Source of the DNA: Amphiura filiformis
Taxonomy: Eukaryota; Echinodermata; Ophiuroidea; Amphilepidida; Amphiuridae
Length of the DNA stretch: 64,000 nucleotides
Direction: 5' to 3'
Assembly: GCF_039555335.1 (NCBI RefSeq)
Contig: NC_092637.1
Coordinates: 46,393,613 to 46,457,612, forward strand
Shown here piece after piece: positions 31,201 to 43,382 of the stretch (position 1 is its first letter; each line of letters opens with the position of its first letter). The notes below the pieces were generated by a model that saw only the letters and a program-made list of their open reading frames with translations, was not told where the DNA came from and did not search any database. The position numbers and the translations under genes are program-made.

Positions 31201-34200
31201 TTCACTCAAAATCATAATAAAAATCAAATATAGAAAGCTACAGAAATTAGTCTTTGTGTGGGTGACATGTTAGTTATTTCATCCATTCAAAACCGCTGAC
31301 ACGATCGATTTTAGCAACCAGCTTTGACTAGTTGCTACTAGTTGCCACCGACAGTAAGAGCTCAGATGGAAAATATGACTTTAGGCCAATTTCAGTCAAA
31401 AATTAAAGAAATTTAGGCCTGTCTTTATCTACATTTTGTTCATTTCCTTGCTTGATTTTTGTATAAATATAATTATTGTATTTCTGTATTTTGAATCATG
31501 GTTTTTATAATTATCTTGTAGTTGATGATACCATTATACTTATTTGTAATACTAGTATATTGTAAATACATTGTTAATACTGTGTGCTATTTTTGTAAAT
31601 ATTGTGTATCGTAATATATTTTGTTGCTACATGTGTAACATGTATACAATGAGGGCCTGCTTGAATAGCAGTGTTTGTCACTGAAGCAGTATTACCCTCA
31701 ATAAAGAAAGAATAAATAAATAAATAAATAAATAGCAAACCATAAATCTGCTCAGTGCCAGAAGTGGGTAAGTGCAACAGCTGTCATGTGTAGGTGAATA
31801 TGCGAAACCTTAACCAAATAGGAAAATATTATTTTGCCTCTATTTGAAGAGTTTGTTTCCAAAAGGTGCTAAATCCAATAGCTGCCTTGTGTCACATTTT
31901 TCTTGTATACATTTTTAAAGTTTAATGACATTTAACGATTGGAATGGATATGTTTGTAACTATAGCTTTTTTTATAACCATTTTCAACATCATTTTGTCC
32001 CCTAAAAATACAAATTTTACAAATGGCTGCCATTGGATTTAGCTCCATTTGAAACAAATAAAATAATTGTCTTTTATATTTATTATTTTCTTCTTCGATC
32101 GTGGTCCAAATTAAGTTCTTGGCAAGGTTACTGCTACTCTTAGGAATATCTTCAAATGAATTTTACACAAAGCAGCCTTTTGAGTTAGACCCAAACTTTT
32201 CATTTATACGTTTAAATAAACACAAAATGCCAATGTCATTTCAAAAATACTGTTTTGTCAGATGAATATATACAAATCTAATCGTATAGCTTAACCTTGA
32301 CAAGACTAGAAGTTGAAAATATATATTGTTAAATTAAAAGGTGAGTTATCCGATATTTTCAATGCCCCGATTTTTCTTCTGATCTATTTTATGTATAGCT
32401 GAAGACTGCGGTTAAGGTTTACAATGGTTTAGGCCATTTTTAATATCAAATCGAAGAAGACAACAGTCGGCCTATTTGCATGATATAAAACACCCAGCAA
32501 TACAAAACATTTTATAGGTAAACTTTAAATGGTGGGTTACACTCTTAAAACAGCACTCAAATTGACGCAGTTAACTATTTATTCCTAAATTGTGGTCAAA
32601 TTTAAACCACAAAATGGTCCAAATTTGACCACAATGTAGGGGTAAGGTGCATAGTTAACTACTAACGGGGTCAATTTGACCATGCTGTTTTAAGAATGTA
32701 TGTAAAGGGTGAAAACGTTTAAATAACAATATGTTATTAAATGTTACTTATTCATTTTGACAACATTTAAAAAATGTTGCTGTAGTAATTTGTCATTATA
32801 AAGCAAAACCATAAAGCATTTATAACATTAAGGGTATAAGAGGTATTGTTGGCCGAAGCAGCCAAAAACCAAATCGATTTTTATTATCTAAATCAATATA
32901 TTATTGAAAAATAACACGTTGATGTTTTGCAAAAAGTTCATTCTAATACTTGGAAAACTTGATTGATTTATTGTTGTGGATGAGTTAGGTACGTTTTAAA
33001 AAAGTGTTGTTGTTTCAGTCCTCTTTACAGCATACCTCAAGAACCACATGACCTACTAAACTATATCTGTGATATTTGAATTCTTCTATACACTCGCTAC
33101 TCGCAAAGCTCACTACCATTCGCAAGATGCTGTGAACTACCAAATCGAAACAGTTTAAAAATAGTTGCTAACCTTAACATTTTTACAAACATTGTTGTGT
33201 TTGATAGACAAATCGTGTGACGCAAGATGCGACAACTAATGACACTAACAAGACTTTTTGTTCTGTTTTTCTTCTCTTTGTTAACACTATTTCTCAGACA
33301 TTCGGAAACTTAGAGTTTGCACGTGGTAACGACATCCTAGCATCCTTTCTAGAAGACATCAATTTCGACGCGGTGAGTGCCAACTTAAACATCTCCACGG
33401 AGGAAGCTCTTCAAGGTCTTGTTAATAAAAGCATCATTAAGACGTTTGGTAATGATTCTGTGGGAATCATTGGGTATGGAACAGAAGTTATCAATGATAT
33501 AGCTGTGCTCGGTAAGATGTTCTTTTAAACTCAAAAACCGGCCCCACCCCACCTCATATAACCACACCACCCCATCCCAGCACAGAGGGACCCGCGCATA
33601 TAAAACCACCATCAATCAAGACAATTGTTTGAGAGTAATAATAATCGCCATTATTTGGATCGTCTTAAAGTATGTTTTTTAAAATATTAAAATATGCATA
33701 GGAATATGTGATATTCACCAAACCCATCCCAAACACCCCCCGCACCTCACACTCATAGACATTGTTCGTTGGCATTACTCAGTAAGTTGATGAAGTCGTT
33801 GCGTCAACTTTCCGAGTAATGCCAACGCGTACTCGATATCATTATGTTGGTCGCACTCATTTGCACTTACTTTATTGAGTTGTTACAACTCAGAAAATGA
33901 AACTAGCCTAGGTTAGCATAATTTTCTAGAGGTGTGCTATACTATACAAAATTTTGCACTGATTACAAAAATAAATATTTGAATACTGCTAATTGTGCAG
34001 AAAATGATCTAATTACGTGAATTAAGTAACAAAGTACCAAATTGGGATAACTCAAAACAATAAGTACCAGTAACTTAATATGAACGAGTTACATCAACTT
34101 ACATGTTGAGTTACAATAACTCAACTAATTGGTTCTTTGAACCTTTTTATTTTTCTAAGTTCCCTGAACTTGAATTCAGAAGTTGGCATTACTTAAAAAG

Positions 34201-37200
34201 TTGACGCAACGACTTACATCAACTTGTTAAGTAATGCCAACAAAGTTGATTAGTTGACGGAACTTTTTTTTCTTTTTCATCATTTTTTAAGTTCGGATAA
34301 CTAAAATGAATTTTGTTTTGGCAACTTTTACACTATTTTTGAGTTGTCCAAACTTACTCCTTTTGAATTGCGCCAACAAGGCGAACAAGTCATTTCTATG
34401 AGTGCAGACTCACACACCGCAATCCTCAAGCCAACCCTAGCACACCCCTCACTATTTGTTTTCCTTTTTTACTCACTTAAATTGATTTAAGTCAAATACT
34501 TTAAGGGGCTGGTAACGTAGTACCTTTTTGATTATCTGGGTTTATATTTGCATCTTACGTTTGTCTATGATAGATAACATACGATATATTTAGAGATGCC
34601 GACATCCAGAAAATAGGAAGGGTTTCAAAATTACATGCAACTTCAATGGGGCAAAATAACTTGGTTTTTAAAATTACATTCAACTTCAATGGCACAAAAC
34701 TTGGGTGACAAAATGGACAAAAATAAGGAACCTCCCTCTAAAATAGGGAGGGTTGGCATCTTTGGGTATTTAAGGTTATCAATTATTTTAAACTGTTGTG
34801 ATTTGGTAGTTCACAGCATCTTACGAATGGTAGTGAGCTTTGGCAAAAATTGCATTGCTCAATTCATAGCGAGCGTGTAGAAGAATTAAAATATCACAGA
34901 TATACTTTTATAGGTGCTGCGGTTCTTGAGTTACGTTGTGAAGAGGGCTGAAACAACAACGAATTTGTAAAACGTACATAACTAATTAACAAAAATAAAT
35001 TAAGCAAGTTTGCAGAGTATATGATTTGTAGAATGAACTTTTGCAAAACATCAAGGTGTTAATTTTCAATAATATATTGATCTAGATGATGAAAATCGAT
35101 TTTTCGGTTGCTTCGACCAACAATACATCGTCTACCCTTAAAGATATTAATTTGTTAATTGTTTTCAAAATGTTCAAACGCGAGTTTGTGGCACATTTGT
35201 AATGTTTGCATATATCCCACCTAATTGGATTCAGCCAATTGCAGCCAACTGTATGATAGTGGAGCAAATGCTGAATTGATGTACCGGTACGTCTTTAAAA
35301 CATATTAAATCCCCTCCCCCACAGAACACCACAGTTAAGAGGCTAAGTTTTTAAGAGGTGTTTTTATTTATTTTATTCATTTCATTCCATTCCATTTCAT
35401 TTCATTTCATTTCATTTCATTTCATTTCATTTCATTTCATTTCATTTCATTTCATTTCATTTCATTTCATTTCATTTCATGTCATTTCATTTCATTTTAT
35501 TTTATTTTATTTTATTTTATTTTATTTTATTTTATTTTATTTTATTTTATTTTATTTTATTTTATTTTATTTTATTTTATTTTATCTCATTATTTCAACT
35601 TAACATGACCTGAAAACCTTAATCAGGATCACATATGGTTCAACACATAACAAACTACACACATCAGTGACTTGATACACACAGTCCGTTACTTTCAAAC
35701 GTGAAAGTAACGTACACTTTCCATACTTTGGAACTTTTTGCATTTTTTTAATCACCAGGGTTTTAATGTTACTTTATTTGCCTCATTCTTTTTTAGACCT
35801 TTTTCATTTTCATTGCGTGTTTTGAGCGCCAAAGTTTGTAGAACCTTTTAGTTGTGTTGGTATACATTGATTTTAGTTTTGAATAAATTAACACTCTTCT
35901 GGAGGGCTATAATGTTAGGACGAATTCATTTTGGCGTATGAATGCTCATTCCTGTATGCATTATTATAATAGTATAGTTGTCAAGTTGATAATCAATGGT
36001 TGATCTTAATACATAGTCAAACACTGCTCAGTGCTAGAAGTGGGTAAGTGTAAAAGCTGCCACTTGACTTGTAGCTGTCATGTATAGATGAGTAGAATAT
36101 AATACTCTGTGTAAATTGCCAGATGTTCACAGGGCAGCTATAGCACGTATCCAATTCTGGTACTGAGCAGTCGTTACATTCGTATGGATATGAAGTAGCG
36201 ATAGGTGGGGGGCCAATACGAAATAAACTTTCGCCTGCTGTAGATGATGATGTAGAAGATGACATCTGTCATTATGTCATTTTGGAGCACGTATTGCTAA
36301 TTAAAAACCGATATTTTGTTTTACTTTCTTGAGTACAGTGGCGTAGCGTGGGTCATCATATTGGGGGGGGCTCCGACCATGATGGGGGAAGCGGGTCTGA
36401 TTGGGGGGGGGGGGCACAAGCCGTTTTTTGACCATTTTCCTATGAGATTTTTTAAATTTTCCAATCGATGGGGGGGAGACACATTACCCCGTGCCCCCAT
36501 GATGCTACGCCACTGTCTGAGTAGATTGTTAAACCAGTGACTTAAGTGAAAAGGCTGTAAGTGTTTTGTTATACTAGCAGATACTTCAAATTTATTTTGG
36601 AAGTGGATTGGATATTAAACTCAGAGTACTTCAAAGTCAAAACGTAGTTAAAGCCATAATGTACGATCTTATAATTATGAAATTGGTTAATTTTTTTCAA
36701 ACTTGATTTTTTTTGCATATTTGTAATGTTTACACATGTCCCAACTTGCACCTAAATGGAATCGGCCAAGTTTGTTGTCTTTGTAGGTCAACAGAGCAAA
36801 GTTCGACATATTATCATAATTTAAAAATTAAATGGCCAAAATAACCAGTGGGGTTTCTTTAACTTTACCTTGTTATTTCAACCTAAAATGGACAGCAACC
36901 CTACCCGTCAGTTATTACTAATATTACTTCAATATTTTGAATAAAGAATAACAAAATCAAAATTTGACGGAAATCGTACATTAAGGCTTTAACGTAAACA
37001 TGACAGTTCTGGCGTTAAGGAATTTTCAATTAAGTTCAAGTTGAAAAGTTTAATTACCAGATGACAATGCACATACATGACAATCATATGTCACACATGG
37101 GCGACAGTTCGAGAATGTTTTGGCTGTACGCTAAATAATTTCCCTTTTTGGTAGATCGGTAAATCTGATAAAAGTTGAATTAATTTTGGCAAATTTTTAA

Positions 37201-37233
37201 TATCTATAGTTAAAAAATGTTTACTAAAAAGGT

Positions 37234-37317
<84 letters not shown>

Positions 37318-40300
37318 ACTTAACTACCCACCTACCTGCCACCTACCTACCCACCTACCTACCTACCTGCCTACCTACCTACCTACCTACCTACCTACCT
37401 GCCTACCTACCTACCTACCTACCTACCTACCTACCTAGGACTGAAAATTGGGTTAGGTGAGTAAATTAATGGACAATTGGTAGGAGTTATTTCTAACCAG
37501 GATGCATGTCTAATACTGCTTCCCTATTACTACACCTTTATCTTAGAATCACACGGAATTCAAGCGGTCATGAAGGACCAATCTTAGATTTTAAAGGGTT
37601 GTGTAACTTACTGTCAGTGGCGTAACTAGGGGGGGGGGAGCGCCACCCTTAGGGGCGCCAAATTGACAAATTCAGCATCGATTCTGTGCCCCTCCAAGCG
37701 ATGAAAGTCAAAATTTTCGCATTTCAGCACAAAATCAATTAAAAGAACATTTAAAGACCGATATTCAACTTCTGGTAACCCAAATTAATTAGTGGTAGGC
37801 CTTATTTCGGGGGCATTATGTATCCTTAGCCCTGGGTGCCACAACACCTAGTTACGCCACTGCCCGCGTCTAATATTCTCGGGTGGGGGGGTAGGGAGCC
37901 AATTTTGTTTCTTGCCCCGGGCGCTACCAACGCTAGTTATGCCACTGCTTTTTTCTGTATCTCAGAGCTAGCGCATTATATATTTAAACACCATATTGTG
38001 TTTATCAGAGCAACACTTAATAAACACATAATTCATGTTAATGGTCTAACACTAATGTTCATAAATTAACACTTGGTGTTATATTACAAACACTATGTTT
38101 GTAATATAACACCAAGTGTTAATTTATGAACATTAGTGTTAGAAAAATTAACATTAGTGCTAGCTAGACCATTAACATGAATTATGTGTTTATTAAGTGT
38201 TGCTCTGATAAACACAATATGGTGTTTAAATATAAACACTTGTTTTTGCAGTGTGGTCATGATATCAACTTTTATGATCTGTTACAGGTGATGCCTACTT
38301 TGAAGATGCAATCGAAGCCATCCAAGCAGAAGTGGACGTATTGACATCAATGGGTGTTAACAAGATCATAGTCCTAGGACACTCATGGGGAGATTTTAAC
38401 GAGAACGAAGCTTCTAAGATAGCAAGCAGTATATCTGGTGTGGATATAATGGTGTTGGGTGGCTTGAATTTGTTTCAATGTTCATGTAAGTATGCTTGGT
38501 GCATTCCTGTTCTAGTCTGTTCAGTGTATTATGTGTACATTGTACATAAGATATTAGAGAGCCCATGTCACACTACTAGTATTGCAGACGGACTTTTTAA
38601 TTTGAAAAAGCAAAGCAAAAGAAAAGAAAAGAAAAGAAAAGAAAAGAAAAGAAAAGAAAAGAAAAGAAAAGAAAAGAAAACAAAAGAAAACAAAACAAAA
38701 CAAAAAAAACCCCCAAAAAACAAGCAAAAAAAAAAAAAAAAAATGAAAAAAAACCCCAAACAAACAAAAACAACAAAAAACAAAACAAACAAACATGTAA
38801 TAGGCCCTACATAAAAAATAATTTGTATAGCTCCTTCTCGAAAACTAGTGCATTGCATATGTAAATGGCTTAATTAACATTTGGTGCCAATTTTATTACA
38901 AGCGATTATGGGAGGTGAAGATTAGAGACGGCAGGAACAGCGATACCTCATATTAGGCACTTTGGCGTAAATGCTCATCATAAAAAGAACCTCGTACAAT
39001 CATCACAAAAATCGCAACGAATGCTACTTGAGCAAGTACAAATGAAGACCTGAGCGCAAGAAGACCGTAAGTCCACTTGGGCCAAGTGGACTTTACGGTC
39101 TTCTTGCGCTCTGGTCTTCAAATATAGTTCTGGAAAGGGTCCAATAGCATGATAGTTAAAACAAACAAATGTCCTATAACTTGAAATAAAGGTTGCCAGT
39201 GCTTGTACTGAGCAAGGTTTATGGGTAAAACTTTACTTTTCAATTATTTCCACTCTGGTTTGCAGGTTGTCCGCCACCAGAAGAAGATGTTCCTGGACGT
39301 TTTACTGTAGACAAATACCCCATCGTAGTCACTCCAGATGATGATCCTAAAGGAAAGGTCCTTGTCGTGCATGGGTATCTCAATGCGAAGCTTATAGGAC
39401 GTCTAAATGTGATCTTTAATGAGAAAGGGAAAGTTAACGAGTGGTACGGCGGTCCCATTCGACTCGACAAAGATATTGAACAAGGTAGGACCATTTGTAT
39501 TTATTTATTTCATTTCATTTATTTTATTTCATTTACGCACTTTCGACGAAAGTGTATGATCGCTATACATAAACAATAAAATACATTGAGGCAAAATGTG
39601 CATGGAAACAATGAAATTGAATGGTTTACTGACCGGCCCGTACGCAGGATTTTTTGAAGGGTGGGGGGGTGCTGATTTTGCAAAGGTGGACTTTTTGGCT
39701 GGGAGGGGAGGCAATTTTGAGAAAAGTGAATTTGAACCTTTTTGATTAAAAACATACAAAAACCCACCTGAGTGTCATATTTTGGGATTTTTAATATACT
39801 ATTTGGGGTGGGGGTGGAGGTGGTGGGGGCGGTGGTGCGGCAACATCTCCTCCACTCCTCCCCTCCCCCTGCGTACGGGCCTGTTTACTGATAAGTGGGT
39901 GGAGTAGGGCGTGGAATCTGGATATAGGGGAGGAGCATGGTTTTGCTTTGACATAAGTGGAATTTGAGGCACAGCCTAAAAGTGCCCTCACGTAAAATTC
40001 CCAACAGCAAATAAGGACACAGAACCTTAATTTTTGTTCGGATTTCAGAGTAATAAGGTTTCTATTTGCACATGAAATTTACCCCAAGGCGAAGGAGCCC
40101 AATTGCGCCATTAGGCGAATCTTTACTGTATATTTGTTTCTTGATAGTAGTGTAAAGGTGTGCTTGTATTACATTTACCATGTCTTTTACTTTACTCGTA
40201 GATCCTGAATTACTCGATGAAATCAACAAATATGGTAAGCCCGTTCAAGAAGTCACTAATCGAGTGGTCGGATCAGCTGACGTCTTCCTGCAAGGTTCCC

Positions 40301-43165
40301 CACGAGGCCAGGTAGTCTGCCGTCAAGAGGAATGTACCCTTGGAAACGTCATTGCTGATGCAATGTACTGGGACTATGTAGAATCCCTTGGAGATGAAAT
40401 AACTAATACATCTATTATAGCGTTAATGAATGGTGGTGGAATACGGGCATCTATTGACGAAGGTATTTTTGGTTTATTTATTTATTTGTTTGTTTGTATG
40501 TATGTGTGTGTTTGTTGGGTTTGATCAGTCAAGATTAATAGGTAAATTTTCACGGGAACATTTTCTGGACACGTGACTAATGCGAATCAATGTGAGTGTA
40601 ACCTCGAGCAACATCCCTGACCCCCGGCGGTGACCTCGCTATTCAAGTCTTAGTTATTTTGAATTGGAATAGTATTTTTGGCCGCAGTTTCGATAGAAAT
40701 TTGTGCATTGCAAAATTACTGAAAATTATGTAATCTTAATTTCTTCACAATATCATCAAAACGTAATTTCAAAAATATCTACATATGGAAAAAAATATTT
40801 ATCTACGGAAACTCTTGTTATAACATTATTAACTTGCGACAAGTAACTTATTTTGCATCCAAGGAGAAATTTTTCCTCTTCGAATACATTGGAAGACCAC
40901 CCGCTGTGCTCGGGGTCACATTCCATAATGCTAATATGTCTGCGCCCATGGGTGTCACGTGTCCAGAAAATTTTCCCGTGAAAATTGTCCTATTAATCTT
41001 GACTGTTGATGAAGGTAAGATAAGACACGATGTTTTACAAGGTGAGCTATAATCAGATAATGCAAACCAACCCAAGCAAGTAAACAATCCATCTTTGTTG
41101 GAGGACCGGACATTTCCTGACTATGTGGAGGAGGGACATTTCCTTATGTTGGAACCAATTTTATTGTACTTTATTTAAAAATGCTCAGAAGAGTCTGCAG
41201 AATCATTTCGGACATGTTGCCAAATTGTAAACCGCACATTATATTCCGTTTCTATGGCTCACAGTCAATATGATAAAAATTTAGTTAAACTTGTCAAGTC
41301 AGAAAACACATAATCAGACACCAAAATCATTGTAATTGGACAATCTTAACAGTATTTGTATCCCAGCCCAAAATGTGCTGACGTTTGACATATTTCTGCC
41401 CATAGCGTCGTAACTAAAATTTGCAGATATGACAAACTATACATTTTGGGAGTCCACAAAACCAGATAAATCATTTGACATAATTTTCAACAGGATTGAA
41501 ATATGATTGTTTAATTTTGAACCATGACCCCCATCACAATTTGCCAGAACTTTGAAGAGAGCAGCCCAATCCAAATTTGTTCAGTACCCTTCAGGCAAGT
41601 CGTATATACTTGTACAATGAATCGGTCACGGAACATAAGCACTATGGCTCATGGTGTTGGTAAACTATGACAAATTGTTTGAGGAATCGATAACGTAGCG
41701 TGTGTGCAAGTTTGTAAAGTCTATTTTATTTAATATCATTCACGCAGGAGAAATACTCTTCAGTGAGGTCAAAGATGTGCTTCCATTCAGTAATACATTC
41801 GATACTTTAGAATTGGAGGGACGGTACGTACGAGAAGTGTTGGAACATGCTGCGTCAGCTGTGGAGCAAACATCTGGGCGTTTTCTACAAGTATCAGGTA
41901 TAATGTGATATAATTGTTTTATTTTGAAAACAAAAAACAAAAACAAAAGAAAAAAAAAAAAAACATACTTTTCAAGATGAGCAAACATTCTATATAGCTA
42001 TAAAGATTATTCACTAATCACTCGGTTCTTCGCCAAATTAAGTATAAAAAACGGATGAACACCTCTTTAGGGTAGTAAATTTCAAACTTCGGTTTTGTTG
42101 TCAAAACAGGAATGAAGGTGACCTATGACCTGTGTCAGGAACCCTACAACGGACGCGTAGCTGATGTGATGGTATTAAACCACGTTGATTGTCGATGTTC
42201 CTTCTACGAGCCTCTAGATGATGATAGAGTGTATACGGTGATCGTAGCATCATTCATTGGAGCCGGAGGAGATGGATACAGTGTAATAAAATCGCAAGGA
42301 CAAAATTATGAAATAGGTACAATATACAGTATGCTTCGACTATATTTATAAATACGTATTTGTAAATACGCACGTGACCCATGGGTACGACATACCAAGA
42401 CCAAGACCAATACCAGCAGGAACTCTTTAGATAAATGTCATCAATAGCAAAATTATTACACATTCAAATGTGTACAGGAAGACCGCCCGCTGTGCATTTG
42501 TAGAAGGTCACCTCGAGACTTACTGTCTACAAGCTGTTATGGCAGCGCGGTGGTGGTCAAGTGCGTATTTATAAATACGTATTTATAAATATAGTCGAAG
42601 CATAGTCAGAAATAAAGATCATACACGTAGTTTGCGTCTGATGTCACATGTCAATCAAACTCAGCTACGGGTTGTTTACAGTTTGTTGTGATGATTGAAA
42701 TTTCAGAACGCACTTAAATAACAGCGTGCCCTATGATTAGTCTTTCACCTTCAAACAAAAAAACATACAGATGGGGTTTTGTTGTTGGAACTTATTCAGG
42801 TTTTGAAACCGGGGCCCCATTCACTTTTACACAGGAGATTTTGACGTCACTTTCCTGTTCATGTACAATGATGAACCTTCATGTCTTGCGGTAACTTGCA
42901 TTCACTACTGCGCTTTACTTCTTGTATAATATGCCTACAACAGTTTTTTTAAATGCTGGAATTGTTTTGTATTGTCCATTAATTGCATTGTAGTGATGTT
43001 TTGTGTCGTAGTAGTTTTGTATAATTTTGTCCCGTTTTGGATACATTGTTTACATTAATTTATTAATTAATATATATATATATAATTAATTAATTGATAC
43101 ATTTGGATACATTGTTTACATTAATTAATTAATTAATATATATATAATTAATTAATTGATTATAT

Positions 43166-43196
<31 letters not shown>

Positions 43197-43322
43197 AATA
43201 ATTTAATTAATTGATTAATTAATTATTCAGTTATTTAGTTATTTATTTATTCACTTACTTAATTATTAATTGATTTAAAACGTAATTACTTACATAATTA
43301 TTCATTTATTCATAATTCATTT

Positions 43323-43382
<60 letters not shown>

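Larger units (their letters stand above)
28241..31430. other. Gene A intron 1, left part: no gene recognised
   Basis: Mostly AT-rich unique-looking DNA. It holds a MITE fragment at 29842-29965 and a dispersed repeat at 30876-31008. Open frames are short and without motifs. Confidence 0.5.

Noticed and set aside
40834-41052. Open frame with DEGK near 41010 as an alternative exon of gene A
   Set aside because: It lies in an inverted-repeat element whose arms explain it, and the true exons already join in phase.
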